Part shown: piece by piece, positions 22,601 through 33,746 of the stretch
Layout: each line of letters begins with the position of its first letter
Numbering within the stretch: the stretch's first letter is position 1
DNA from: Aurelia coerulea
Lineage: Eukaryota > Cnidaria > Scyphozoa > Semaeostomeae > Ulmaridae
Length of the DNA stretch: 64,000 nucleotides
Reading direction: 5' to 3'
Assembly: GCA_039566865.1 (NCBI GenBank)
Contig: CM076961.1
Span: forward strand, 3,417,501 to 3,481,500
Program-made: the position numbers and the translations under genes
Notes under the pieces: model-generated
Databases searched by the model: none
Told to the model about the DNA's origin: nothing
Seen by the model: only the letters and a program-made list of their open reading frames with translations

Positions 22601-25600
22601 TTGTGCAAGGACGAACGTTGCAATGTAAATGAAGATCGCATATTTTGTCCTTGCGATGACCTTGATTCAGTTGCATCAATACTGCTTCGAATCATCGACG
22701 TAGAAACAGAAATATTGCACCACTGTCCAGTCCAGTTTTTAAGGCAAACTCGAGTACCATCATCGGCACAAATGTACCCTCCTGTGTGGCCACTTTTTGG
22801 CATGCAGTATGTCTGGCATCTCTGACCATACCAACCAGATTTGCAGATTTTTTTCCCATTATAGGAACAGCTGTAATGGCCATTCGTATCATCATCTTGT
22901 GGAACACAATCTACGAGACAATTTGGGAGGCCAAACCAACCCCTTCTACAAATACGAGAACCATTTTTGGCGCAATTGTAATGACCTTCGACAATGTCAT
23001 TCTTTGGCATACACCGCACAGTGCATTTTGGTCCATACCAATTTGATCTGCAAACTATAGTACCATTGGTCAAGCATGTGTAATGACCATTTTTATTGTC
23101 ATTCATTGGTAAACATTGTACAGTGCATTTTGGTCCATACCAGTTATTTTGGCAAATCTTTGTGCCAGTCTTGGAACATGTGTAGTATCCATCAATACTA
23201 TTGCTCTTTGGAACACAGCTAATCAAGCAATTTGTCCCATACCAGCTACTTCTGCAAATGCGCGTCCCGTTACTAGCACAAGTATAGTGGCCATTTGTAC
23301 TGTCATTTTTGGGAACACAATTGACGAGGCATTTTAGACCATACCAGTTTGGTTTACAAACGCGTGTGCCGTTTTTGGAACAAGTGTAATGTCCATAAAC
23401 GCTATCATTCTTTGGAACACAGTTAATCGAGCATTTTGGGCCAAACCAGTTTTGCTTGCAAATACGAATGCCATTTTTGGAACAAATGTAATGTCCGTCT
23501 CTATCGTCATCTTTTGGAATACATTGTGTAAGGCAGTTTAGTCCATACCAGCTTTGTCTGCAACTTTTTGTTCCATTATTGGTGCAAGTATAATAACCAT
23601 TGCTACTGTCATTTTGTGGGACACAACTTGTCAAGCATTTCGGAAGATTGAACCATCCACTACGACATGTTGGTGTTCCAGAATTGTCACAAGTGAAGTG
23701 GCCATTCGTATCATCGTCACTTTCTTTGCAATAAGTTCGGCAATCTGCGCCATAGTAATTCTTATTGCAATAAACACGCACAGAAAATGACAAAGTTGAT
23801 ACTGGTATGTTTGGTCTCGATCCTCTCGATGATAATACGAGAATATGGTTGCCAGCATTAGGCTTAGCTGCGAATGGCACTCGAAACTGATGGATGTCAA
23901 TAAGCTTAGGTGTTCCATAACGGACATGGTTCCATACTTTCAGGTAGCAGCCAAAATTCTACAAACAATGTTAAACGAACCTTAGTATTTATCAGTAGAA
24001 ATTGTTCATGTGTATTTTTCGTAGCTGTACATTTAATTCTAGTTTAGTTACACGTTCTCTATGTTAATGACTGCGGAGTTGTTATGGTCTCTTGCACTCC
24101 GTGGTATCGTCCTTGTAGTATAGTAAAGTAGCTCGTACGTAGTGCTTTAAGTAGTTTGTTTGTAAATTTTATATTGAATAAAGATTTTAAAAAAAATAAT
24201 AAAAACTACATCAGGTAAGGATATTTGCAGTATGGAGAAAGGATTGAAATACTTGACTGAGAATTTATAGATAATCATTTTTTACAAGTTCTTTGGTTGT
24301 AATTGAATTGGATAGAAGTCTAGCGTTATCCAGCAACATTAGTGGAAATTTGCAAATCTTGAAGCATTTTTTTGAGGAGAGTCTTCAAAGCAAAGACAAA
24401 TTGTGTTCGAATATCCATCTACTTACTCATCAGTATGAAGTGTAATCAAGGCCAAAATCAAACCTTGATTTCGAAGAGACAATCATGCACTTTGGTTACT
24501 ATGCTGCACTTTCCGATCATGCACTTTCCATCCTTGTGCTTTCCAATCGTGCACTTTGTAAACGTGCACTTTTCAATCGTGCACTTTGTAATCGTGCACT
24601 CTCTATTCGTTCATTTTGTAACCATGCACTTTTCATCAGTGCACTTTTCATTCATGCACTAATAAAGATATTTGTGCACTTGAAAAGACATTCATGTACA
24701 TTGTAATCGTGCACTGTCTAATCTTACAGTACTTAGTAATCTTACTCCATGTGCAATATTCTGAAATCGCTCAACCTCTAAGTGAAACATAGCGCGCTTG
24801 TAGAATTGACGTTTGCTTTAAGCGCGCTTGCTAATTGTCATCAATCTGCCGGTTGGAGGAAGTTTGCACAAGGCAAAAATTGGAAAGGATGGCGGATTTG
24901 GGTGATCAAGCTACACTGAATCAAATAGGTAAACATTTATCACTTCACTGGCATATATTAAAAAAATGAAATATCTCCATCTCATGCCTCCAGGTGTCAC
25001 CTAACGAGCCAAAACACTGAAATTGGCTTCGCAAAGCTCGCCATGAAAATCTTTCATTTTGTTTAGGCTTGTGCTCGAAAAATGTTCCATATGTATTGAG
25101 AACAATAATTGACAATCCCTTCTGGGGAATACACGTATCTTCTTTATATGAAATTTGGGTCAGTACTGAAAGTTTCCCAAAATTATAAGATTGTGAGTAA
25201 TTAGAGTTTCTTACGAGTTTCTTCGGAGTTTCTTAGAGGTTCCATAACAATCTTCATGTTCACTACCTGTGCCCTAGTGAACTTTTCAAACAAGGCTTTT
25301 TAATGCCTTGTTTTAAGGCCTTTCCAATGTTTAGACATTATTCAAGTACCTTACGAGTAATATCATATGACTATGAGTAATATGATATAGGAAACAAGTG
25401 AAAGTAAAGCAAAAATATGTCAAAGATTTCCTTTATCAAAATAAATAGTTTCTTAACTTAAATTTTCCCAGTACTGGAGTTTCTTAATTTTTTGGCGATC
25501 TGAGAGTTGAGTTTCTTATACGTGTATATCGATTAACCACCAATCGCGCTTCGCCTGAACTTCCATTTAAAGTAGACATATTTTTTTATAAGAAACTGCC

Positions 25601-28600
25601 CATGAGAAACTCAACTCTCAGATCGCCAAAAAATCAAGAAATTTCAGTGCTGGGAAAATATAAGTTAAGAAACTATTCATTTTGATAAAGGAAATCCTTG
25701 ACAAATTTGTACTTCATTTTCGCATGTTTCTTGTATTATATTACTCAGAAGGCACTTGAGGCCTTGAGCAATGTCTAAACATTAGAAATGCTTAAAAACC
25801 ATATTTTGAAATGTGTTCAGAGTGGAATAGGTAGTGCACGGGGGGGGGGGAGGTTCTTGGTCAAATTTTGGGCAGGGGTCTGCCGCGAGCATATTCAAAA
25901 TGGTACCGTAGGCTAGACTAATTTTTACGAAAATGGTACCCGGGGCTAGACCATTTTGACCTTTCTCTGGACCAATTTTTACGAAAATGCTACCCTTGGC
26001 TAGACCAATTTTGACCATTTCCTGGACCAATTTGTACCAAATATGATAGCATGACCGTTCGCTACACCAATATTGTCATAAATGATACCCTAGGCTAGTC
26101 CGTTGCTAGGCCAAAATTTCAAAAAGGATACCCTTGGCTAGACTAGAAGTCCGAAGAAGTATACCCTTGCTCGCGGCACATCCCCAGATACCTTTACTAT
26201 GGAAGAACCCCCCCCCCCCCCCCCCCGTGAGGAAGTGAACATGAAGTGAACATGGAGATAGTTATGGAAACCTCTGAGAAACTCGTAAGAAACTCTAATT
26301 ACTCAAAATCTTATAATTTTGGGAAACTTTCAGTACTGACCCAAATTTCATATAAAGAAGATACGTGTATTCCCCAGAAGGGATTGTCAATTATTGTTCT
26401 CAATACATATGGAACATTTGTCGAGCACATATTGACAATGACAAGCCTAAACAAAATGAAAGATTTTCATGGCGAGCTTTGCGAAGCCAATTTCAGTGTT
26501 TTGGCTCGTTAGGTGACACCTAGAGGCATGCGAAGGAGATATTAAAATTTTTTAATATATGCCAGTGAAGTGATAAATGTTTACCTATTTGATTCAGTGT
26601 AGCTTGATCACCCAAATCCGCCATCCTTTCCAATTTTTGCCTTGTGCAAACTCCCTCCAACCGGCAGATTGATGACAATTAGCAAGCGCGCTTAAAGCAA
26701 ACGTCAATTCTACAAGCGCGCTATGTTTCACTTAGAGGTTGAGTGATTTCAGAATATTGCACATGGAGTAAGATTACTAAGTACTGTAAGATTAGACAGT
26801 GCACGATTACAATGCACATGAATGTCTTTTCAAGTGCACAAATATCTTTATTAGTGCATGAATGAAAAGTGCACTGATGAAAAGTGCATGGTTACAAAAT
26901 GAACGATTAGAGAGTGCACGTTTACAAAGTGCACGATTGAAAAGTGCACGTTTATAAAGTGCACGATTGGAAAGCACAAGGATGGAAAGTGCATGATCGG
27001 AAAGTGCAGCATAGTAACCAAAGTGCACGATTGTCTCTTCGAAATCAAGGTTTGATTTTGGCCTTGATTACACTTCATACATCAGGGCCGGGTTGTTCAA
27101 ACCACGATTAGCGCTAATTTTGGATTAAAAGCATGATTATGTAGCCATTTTGCATAGTCCTAACCCGGTATTAGCCTAATACCAGTTTTGAACAACCGGA
27201 CCCAGAGTATGAAAATTACGGTAATGACAACTACCAGGACCCTAGGAAATGCATCACCTCCTCCACTCCAATACAATGATAATAGTAGTCCGGTAGCAGA
27301 AGGGGGGGTAGTACCACCAAACGAGGTAATTTGTGAGACCAAGTGATTTTGGTCAATTTTGGGGCGTAGAATTCGAATATCGATGTTCTTTTTGTGGGGG
27401 AGGGGCCGTTTTTGAGATATGGGGGTAAATGCCCCCAAAATTGAAGGAAAATGTGTTATTGTTAAGACTCTCGATGTACCCTTTAAAAGTTCATTTTTAG
27501 CTGTAGAACATTGTTAATGGCCCCATCTAGCTCATAAAAGGTACTTTCGAGGTTTCGGATCATTCTGGGGTAACCCTGCCCCCAAATGGGGGCAACAAAG
27601 CAAGATGATTCAAAATTCACTAAAAGTACCTTACCATACCAATTCAGGGGTGTAGAACCCGAACTTCGATGTTATTTTGATGGGAGAGTAACTGTTTTTG
27701 AAATATAGGGGCAAATGCCCCAAACAGGGGTCAAAGGTCAAAATCTTTTGGTAAAGTTTGATGTTTGTCACCCTAATTAAATCACAAATCTTACTATCAT
27801 ATTCGTACTAAAATGCTGGTCCATAGCGCTGTTTAGGTTTAAAGTCATCATATTCCTCTCCGAGGCAATGCTGTCCTAAATGTGAGCAACCAAGGAAGTC
27901 GATTGCTATTTCACTAACAACACATGATCTTATCAATTTCCAGTTATTCTTGGGTGTAGAATCTGAGTTTCGATGTTATGCAGCAATATCTCTTCCGGTA
28001 GAAATATTTTGCATTTTACCCTCACACCATTGATGAACTTGCCACTGGTCGAAAAACGGGAGGAGGAAAACAGGGACAAATCTTAAATGCAGCCGGGACT
28101 TCACTGCTCAAGAGCGCGAAGAACATCTTATATTTTGGATATGGCTGCTAACATCAACGGTATCATGAGAACGCCAGACACATTTATAAAACAGTATTTC
28201 TTGTGACGAAGATAAATTTGGCATATGAACTCCCGATATTCGTATTCCTGCTGACATTAACAAATTTTTAGAAATAATGGAAGGAAAGAAATAATTTCAA
28301 GGCCGATGAAACATGTATGGCTTGAAACCAGTCATTAACTCATTGGACGCTCACTTTTATGGCATGAGATATGTCCTGTATAAAGGCCAAGAATGGAACA
28401 TCGATTGATGTGTGAAAAAAATTGAGCATGATCACGAAAAAACAAATGCCACAGAAGCTTTCCTCCACGACGAAAAAGCATTTGACTCGTGAAATTGTCT
28501 GTTGACTCCACAGAATATGGGGCATAGGAACTAAAAAGCTATTGTTTATATCCTTGGCAAGGTGCATAACCCTCCCTTCTCTAACGAGCCCCCTCTCGGG

Positions 28601-31600
28601 TTTCCAAAATTACACAAGCCTCCCGTGTATTCTTTGCAAGAGCTTTTACGGTATTCTTCGTAAAGGAAAACAGTTTTGGTGGATACATATGAAAGGTACA
28701 TTTCTTGTTCGCTGTTTAGGGAACAGTCAAGCAAGATATAATATCTGACCAGAGCTGGATGGATTGGCACTTCTTTTAGGTAGAAGTTTGAAAGAAAGCA
28801 GCAGTATTCATCAAACAAAGTGATGAAAAATATATTTAGGAGATTGAAAGAATATGAAAATGGCATTGACTTGTCTCTCCTTCCACCATACCAGACAGCA
28901 AATTTTGTTACAAAATGTGGTGAAATGCATCAAATCCTGATCGCAAGGTTATCCAGGCCAATCAGGCTGATTACCAGATATAATGATAAAATTGGACAGA
29001 GGAAGTGTATTCAGAAGAGATACATTGGCATTGGCATAAGAGTCGGGTGGCTGGGGTGTGCTGCATAGCCCCTCTAATCAGGCAAAAGTTATTTCACTTC
29101 AGGCGCGATTCAAGCACTATTAAAGCAACGAAGCCATTATATTGGGCACTATCCATGAAATAAGCCCATCTAAACATTAGGCTGCACCTAAGTCCAGGAA
29201 AGGATAGCAGAGTTGCTGATTAATGCCAGCAATGGAAGAGATGGTCGAGAATAGTGACAATATCTTAAGTTCTGATTTGTTAGCCCATTGCTAGTTCCTT
29301 TGGATTTAGGATTTGCATCCGAATCTTTTGCTCACCGATCGGCAGGCAATTGCATCCGAATTTGACATGTAAGGAAGGATTCCAAACGGAAAAGTCTCAA
29401 CGAAAGATGCAAATCACAATAATGCAGCCGAAAGTGCAAACGGGCACACCACCATTGTTATCCTTTACAAGAGAGCATCATGAATAGATTCGCGTAATTT
29501 CATTGGATGATTTAATGGTAAGCCATCGTCCTAATGTCTTTGAAGTGTGGATTTGGATGCGAATTCGAAGTGCAAGGGAACTGGAAATTGGCCATAAATG
29601 TAAAAAATAGAGTAACATGAACTTGCGGTAATTACAGAATTTGTTTATTACTGAACTGGTCTATTAACGATCCATTCAACATGTTGCAACTGAGCCTCTT
29701 TATAGGATCATGGCTGAGGGCACCATCCAATGTTTCCCTTGATTGAAAGGAACCATAGGTAGGTATGAAGTTTGAACCGTAAACACAGTAGGACCAAACA
29801 AGGCTCTCTGTTGCAAATGTTACTGTCGGAAATTCATAGGATGAGGCACTTCGACCATGAAGTGGACACAGATAATCTCTCTCATTGCCCCCAAATTCGG
29901 GGTAACATTTCGGGGTTAGAAGAAGGTAACAACCTGAAAAAAAATAGATTAAGCTATTGCTATTCATGAATTTACTGATCCCAAATTCCATTTCCCATAG
30001 CTGAAGATCAAAATGTTTATGCTTTGAGTGAGGCGTTCAACAACGACAAACTTTACCCCATTTTTAAGGCAGTCGCCGCTATATTTGAAAAGCTCCCTTT
30101 TCCTGTTAAAATAAAATCTTTCTATGAGAATCATTACAAGATTTGAAATGACAAGCACCAAAGGTTACCAAAAGAGTTTGACCTTTGACCCCTATTTGGG
30201 GGCATTTGCCCCTATATTTCAAAAACTGTTCCTCTCCCATCAAAACAACATCGAAATTCGGGTTCTACACCCCTGAATTGGTATGGTAAGGTACTTTTAG
30301 TGAATTTTGAATCATCTTGCTTTGTTGCCCCCATTTGGGGGCAGGGTTACCCCAGAATGATCCGAAACCTCGAAAATACCTTTTATGAGCTATATGGGGC
30401 CATTATCAATGTTCTAAAGCTAAAAATGAACTTTTAAAGGGGTACATCAAGAGTCTTAATAATAACACATTTTCCTTCAATTTTGGGGGCATTTACCCCC
30501 ATATCTCAAAAACGGCCCCTCCCCCACAAAAAGAACATCGATATTCGAATTCTACGCCCCAAAATTGACCAAAATCACTTGGTCTCACAAATTACCTCGT
30601 TTGGTGGTACTACCCCCCCTTCTGCTACCGGACAATGGAGGGCATAGTCCGTATCCTCCTCTGCAATGGCAAGCGAGCGAGGCATTACATCATAATTTCG
30701 CAATTACAAAGGAGGCTACCGACCAGGGCTGCTATATCATTGCGGCAGTGGAAGTGATACATTTTCCCAACCTCGTACCCAGTGACAATAGCCTCCTATT
30801 GAAAACAACGGATACTCTTGGGAACGAGGTTGACATTTTCCAGGAGTCCCTTTGTAATAACCAGAAGATGAAAATGAGATCTTTTACACCTAGCGAAATT
30901 TTGAAATTAGCCGATCCGAAACAGCTGAAAAGTAGATCGGCATTGTGTTTTGATACCAATCAGGCAAGGACAACTGACCAGCGAGAACTGCTGGAAGAAC
31001 CCAAAGGACAAAGCGAACGCTTTCTGTCCACAGTGAAACGACAACAAAAGTTACACAAAACTCTACATGGTGACTTAAAAACTGTCATATTTGAAAATCA
31101 CTTGCAATTTCATGATAAATAACTGAGTCCTACATCGGAATAACAGAGCTACTTTTGAGCTCACCCACGCCTTCCCTTCGATGAATTCTGCCAACTCTAG
31201 TTAGAGCTTCCTTACCCTTTCTTTCTTTATAGCTGTTGGGAAAATGGGGTTGAGCAGTTGTATACGCCAATACAAAATCAATTATTTTGCTAGCGGTTTT
31301 CTTCTATGCAATACATTTTGTCACTACTTGGAGATTTCATGATTTTTGAACAGGATCAGACGTCTTATTCGAGGTATTGCACGACAACTCAACTGAATAA
31401 GAAATTCTGCGGTATGCTCTTAAGATCAGAAACAGAACATTTTACAATCATCTGTGTTTTTAAGTCACCCCAAGAAAATAAACAAGTTGACACCAACTTA
31501 CGCCAGGCCAGGTATCATTGTGTATGACAATAATTCTCGGAATACCGGTATCAACTCTGCGAAAATCAACATCGTCATCCCGAACGGCTTTTGCCTTCGT

Positions 31601-33050
31601 GTCTTTATAGTACCAACAGTCACTTAAGTCAGAAGGCAGTATGTTAGATGGTTTGATACAGAGCTGGAAATATGTTTCACAAGTTCTGAAAATTCGACCA
31701 CAAACAGTGCCGGTCAGATATTCTCGACTTCCAGAATTACCAAACTTCTTCAGCTGTACTTCAACTGTAACTCCACTGAAAACTTCCACCTGTAAGAAAT
31801 ATAGAGAATACTGGGCAATTGGAATCATTAAATCTACCACAAACTCGGCAGTTATTATTCGTTGAGTTGAGGTATTCTTGCTTGCCAGAGGAAAATTAAC
31901 TTTTGACTGAGAGCACAATCTTAAACTGAACTTAGGTTGCTGATTGTTTCAAATTTTGTGCAATTTTCTTTAAGCATTTTGAAGCAAACGTATTATCAAG
32001 CCTTAATCAATTTCTTTTACCCCCAAAGAAAATTATCTATTCTCTCGTTTCGCCCTGTCAAGGGGCTCCGTCTTCAAACAGTAAACAAATCCGTAAAACT
32101 CGCATGTGTCGCCGATTATCCATTGTTCATTCATTGTTCTCTGCAGTTTGTTTGGTGGCTTCACCCAAGCCATCAAAAGCGACCGCTAAAGATCCACTTA
32201 TATCCGAGCAGTCGTAGAAGATATGAATGTTTGGTTTGTTCCTTGGTGAAGTACAATGATTAATACCCAAACAGCAACTTTCATTTTGAAAAAATATGAA
32301 AATCCTGCGTGATATCATATTTAAAAAAACTGCAAAAGTCATCGTTTTTGTTTACATTCTGACGACGGAGCCCCTTTAAGGAATGCTTTTTTGCGTTTTC
32401 ATCATTTTGCAGCGCAAGAGCACAAGAAATTGTTCGAATATCCGTAAATATCCACAAAATCTTCCATAGAATATCGAAGCCATGGCGAACTTTAACAAAA
32501 TGACCTTTCTTAACAAAAAGTGTTCGAAGTATGTGAATCTACCACCACGTCAAAATGATTCGACCTGAATCTGGACTTTGAGAAAAGGACCCATTCGTAT
32601 GACGGAGTATTCAAAAATTTCGAGCCCATTTGCATGAATATCAGGAAATTTTTGACCCATGTGCATTAATTTGTCGATTTGAAACAAAGGAAAATGTCAG
32701 TTTTTTGGCCTGGATTATCATTATGGGGCCGATTGATAAGAAAATTCTCAAAGAAGTACCCATCTACCAGAATTGTGGTTAAAAACAGACCCATATGTAG
32801 AGAATTTCGGATGAAAAAACCCATCCATATGAGCGGCACGTCCAGTACAACTTAACAATGAAGTACCCCCCCCCCCCCCCGGGGGTGCGATCCAGCAAAG
32901 GGTGGCATACCCTACATTATGTTTAGTAAAATATATGCTGCAATTTGAATTGCACAAGCATTGCACTACAAAATGGAAGAAAAGTCACGCAAAACTTACC
33001 ACCAAAATACTACCAATAACCATAATCTTCAACAAAATTGAACGTTCCAT
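19345..33050 (-). CDS. Gene 1: MNNL/DSL-repeat transmembrane protein (Notch-ligand-like), intact
   Basis: Four coding exons are joined with matching phases: 33000-33050, 31502-31789, 22184-23958 and 19345-19603, total 2373 nt, 790 residues plus stop. Order: signal peptide (residues 1 to about 17), MNNL-like N-terminal domain (about 18-170), roughly ten tandem DSL-type modules of about 34 residues each with the pattern C-x3-C, GHYTC, NG, C and NWYG (about 180-520), a Ser/Thr-rich stalk, one membrane span ending FFILLVAALFKIC, and an 86-residue tail. MNNL plus DSL is the receptor-binding layout of Delta/Jagged ligands, which normally have one DSL followed by EGF repeats. Here DSL-like modules replace the EGF array. 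A role as a cell-surface ligand is inference. Its paralogue is gene 2, on the same strand. The introns are full of transposons. Confidence 0.8.
19620..20216. mobile_element. Foldback element with arms of about 280-300 bp
   Basis: The arm 19620-19915 is the imperfect reverse complement of 19940-20216 (for example CAAAGCGATTTGCGATCGCAG against CTGCGATCGCAATCGCTTTG), with a loop near 19930. No transposase is present. It sits in the last intron of gene 1, immediately beside the splice acceptor. A third, direct partial copy is at 18755-18990. Confidence 0.7.
20289..20706. mobile_element. Mutator-type MITE, copy 2, exact 9-bp target duplication
   Basis: It starts AGCATAGGCTCC and ends GGAACCTGTGCT, with the same family interior as copies at 1518 and 42337. 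The 9-bp repeat CTCTAGTCC flanks it at 20280-20288 and 20707-20715. It is 418 bp, shorter than other copies, and non-coding. Confidence 0.8.
20717..21136. other. Intron sequence with a short hairpin
   Basis: The only structure is a 12-bp perfect inverted repeat, TAGCCTGATAAC at 21024-21035 against GTTATCAGGCTA at 21049-21060. No coding signal was seen. Confidence 0.4.
21137..21390. mobile_element. Foldback MITE, 254 bp, 9-bp target duplication
   Basis: Arms of about 100 bp, 21137-21238 and 21289-21390, are about 90 percent complementary (ATGGGAAGTT... mirrored by ...AACTACCCAT). The flanks read TGTAAGTTC at 21128-21136 and AGTAAGTTC at 21391-21399, an 8 of 9 match. A single arm of the same family is at 47776-47890 in gene 2. 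Confidence 0.7.
21700..22110 (-). mobile_element. 3' fragment of a non-LTR retrotransposon
   Basis: On the minus strand, about 22080 down to 21919 encodes the end of a reverse-transcriptase polyprotein of the CR1/Jockey type: LRLPKK, FSIRGAKSWNGL and SSLNRFKQCI then stop. The non-coding 3' region ends in a GAAAT-type simple repeat at about 21700-21715, expected for a retrotransposon tail. The element is heavily 5'-truncated and inactive. Confidence 0.65.
22184..23958 (-). CDS. Gene 1 coding exon 3: end of MNNL, ten DSL modules, stalk, membrane span
   Basis: The acceptor TTGTTTGTAG opens a 1775-nt exon in phase 0 that ends in phase 2 at TGCAG then GTAGGA; the frame would otherwise meet TAG at once, so splicing is required. 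The first 60 codons (NFGCYLKVWNH...) complete the MNNL/C2-like domain. DSL 1 begins at VYCNKNYYGADC. About ten consecutive modules follow, each ending with the C-x2-NWYG-x2-C that starts the next, up to NWTGQWC. The next 150 or so residues are Ser/Thr-rich, then comes the membrane helix. Open plus-strand frames over this exon are antisense shadows. Confidence 0.85.
23959..24432. other. Intron sequence with an A-rich retroposed end
   Basis: The segment 24010-24200 ends with AATAAA followed by an A-rich tract (about 24176-24207) and resembles 44190-44300, so both may be tails of one retroposon family. No coding signal is present. Confidence 0.3.
24484..24720. repeat. Minisatellite of about 17 bp around GTGCACTTT, left arm
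   Basis: About 14 imperfect units each contain TGCACTTT with a variable spacer (CAATCGTGCACTTT). The same array is mirrored at 26800-27030 in the right arm of the palindrome. Confidence 0.75.
25837..26229. mobile_element. G/C-run-ended MITE inserted in one palindrome arm
   Basis: The element starts CACGGGGGG and ends with a C run followed by GTG. Its interior repeats a motif around GATACCCTTGGCTAGAC. The flanks AGGTAGTG (25829-25836) and AGGAAGTG (26230-26237) match at 7 of 8 positions. The opposite arm of the palindrome reads AGGTAGTGAACATGAA in reverse complement with no insertion, so it serves as the empty site. An 8-bp target suggests the hAT superfamily. Confidence 0.65.
27084..27201. 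mobile_element. Short MITE with GTTGTTCAAA termini
   Basis: GGGCCGGGTTGTTCAAA at the left is mirrored by TTTTGAACAACCGGACCC at the right. It is about 118 bp and non-coding, placed directly outside the palindrome. Confidence 0.55.
27290..30631. mobile_element. 3.3 kb element with terminal inverted repeats of about 475 bp
   Basis: The segment 27290-27765 is matched in reverse complement by 30165-30631 at high identity, beginning CCGGTAGCAGAAGGGGGG. Each arm holds internal repeats of GGGG(C/T)GTAGAA...TCGATGTT, and a third unit is at 27954, a period of about 295 bp. The 2.4 kb interior has no recognisable transposase; the frames at 28546-28866 and 28820-29068 match nothing I know. No target duplication was found. 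It lies in the large intron of gene 1. Confidence 0.6.
30632..31501. other. Intron stretch with an unsupported open frame
   Basis: A plus-strand frame of 185 codons (30565-31122) begins inside the terminal repeat of the preceding element without ATG context and shows no family motif. It is opposite to gene 1 and probably chance. The remainder is AT-rich intron. Confidence 0.35.
31502..31789 (-). CDS. Gene 1 coding exon 2: MNNL-like domain, first part
   Basis: An acceptor (TTTCTTACAG) precedes 288 nt, 96 codons in phase 0-0, ending at a donor GGC then GTAAGT. The peptide has the cysteine spacing and CETYFQLC signature of the MNNL region of Notch ligands and ends NDTWPG, which leads into the W-P-G-x-F element continued by exon 3. 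The homologous exon of gene 2 is also exactly 288 nt and shares CETYF-x-LC. Conservation of length and phase in both genes strongly supports the exon. Confidence 0.8.
32060..32376. mobile_element. MITE with AAGGGGCTCCGT termini, copy 1
   Basis: The left end AAGGGGCTCCGTC and the right end reverse complement AAGGGGCTCCGTCGTC form inverted repeats of about 28 bp that continue to GTAAACAA. The second copy, in opposite orientation, is at 39386-39702. Interiors match over most of their length. No clear target duplication. Confidence 0.65.
32377..32999. other. Degraded element with a C/G homopolymer end
   Basis: Repeated words of the type GACCCAT...GCATGAAT and ACCCATC..ATATG occupy 32570-32840 and end at a run GTACCCCCC...GGGGGTGCG at 32863-32887. 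This resembles the right end of the CCCGGG-ended MITEs, but no left end was found, so it is a truncated relative. Confidence 0.4.
33000..33050 (-). CDS. Gene 1 coding exon 1: signal peptide
   Basis: The ATG at 33048-33050 opens 17 codons, MERSILLKIMVIGSILV, a short basic start followed by a hydrophobic core, ending in phase 0 at a strong donor (GTG then GTAAGT). The exon joins 31789 in frame. The frame is open further upstream, but this ATG gives the best secretion signal and matches the 16-codon first exon of gene 2. A possible 5'-UTR acceptor lies just upstream of the ATG (ATTGTAG then AAGAAAG). Confidence 0.75.
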
Positions 33051-33443
33051 CTTTCTTCTACAATCGAACTTTTGAGTATGCTTCACAATCTGTAATAGAA
33101 ATAATCCATTCAGAGTCATACGTAGTAGGTGAATGATAGATAAGATGTTATCAAGTGTAGAATATTTATTCCCATGTTTACTAGCCATGACATATTGAAA
33201 CATCTCATTTTGATCGCTGAGAACTAACTTAAAAAAGACCGAAGAATCGAAAAGAGACAACCGCAAAAAACGATCCTAAAACTCTGAGATTTACGAGAGA
33301 TTTGTATTTAGACCTACAGAAAAGTTTACACTGAGACGGAGTCTTACAGCTAAGCCAAGGAACCACAATCAACAAGACTTATGAAGGATTTGTAAAAATA
33401 ATTAGCTGTTGTCACCTCTCATTCATAGCAATTTTGTTTTACG

Positions 33444-33738
33444 CCCGGGGGGTGTACTTGACTTTCAATTGTACGGGGGTGTGCACTCCAAGAAAAAAAC
33501 TTTTCACCCGGCTTTAGAAATTTTCCCTCGAAATTATAGCCGGCTTTAGAAAAAATCGGCGAAAAGCATACCCTTAAAACGTAAACATTGGTTAAAAACA
33601 ACGAAATAACACGTTTGACAACCGGCTTTAGAAAATTTGCCCTCTTTTGATACCCGGCGTTGGAAAAAAGAGGCGAAAACGATACCCGGAAAGGAGTGCA
33701 CATCCCGTCAGTAAAATATACTAAGTAGCCCCCCCGGG
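33444..33738. mobile_element. CCCGGG-ended hAT-like MITE, copy 1, exact 8-bp target duplication
   Basis: The element runs from CCCGGGGGG to CCCCCCCGGG and is flanked by GTTTTACG at 33436-33443 and 33739-33746. The interior repeats CGGCTTTAGAAA and GATACCCGG words. It is closely related to 35852-36153. The 8-bp duplication fits hAT transposons. It lies upstream of gene 1. Confidence 0.75.
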
Positions 33739-33746
33739 GTTTTACG

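Larger units (their letters stand above)
24433..27080. mobile_element. 2.6 kb palindrome (giant foldback element) in a gene 1 intron
   Basis: The sequence from 24433 to about 25525 is repeated in reverse complement from about 25590 to 27080, with its centre near 25555. The arms carry the same landmarks in mirror order: the GTGCAC minisatellite, a GCGCGCTTG segment, a long AT-rich block and AAGAAACT-rich sequence. The right arm is longer because of the insertion at 25837-26229. There is no convincing transposase. The ORF 26246-26512 is part of an arm and is not supported. Confidence 0.8.

Noticed and set aside
22193..23790. Plus-strand frames opposite gene 1 exon 3.
   Set aside because: They are antisense shadows of the Cys-rich repeats; only the minus frame shows conserved domains and splice phase.
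30565..31122. Plus-strand open frame of 185 codons.
   Set aside because: It begins inside a transposon terminal repeat, has no recognisable motif and lies in an intron of gene 1 on the opposite strand.
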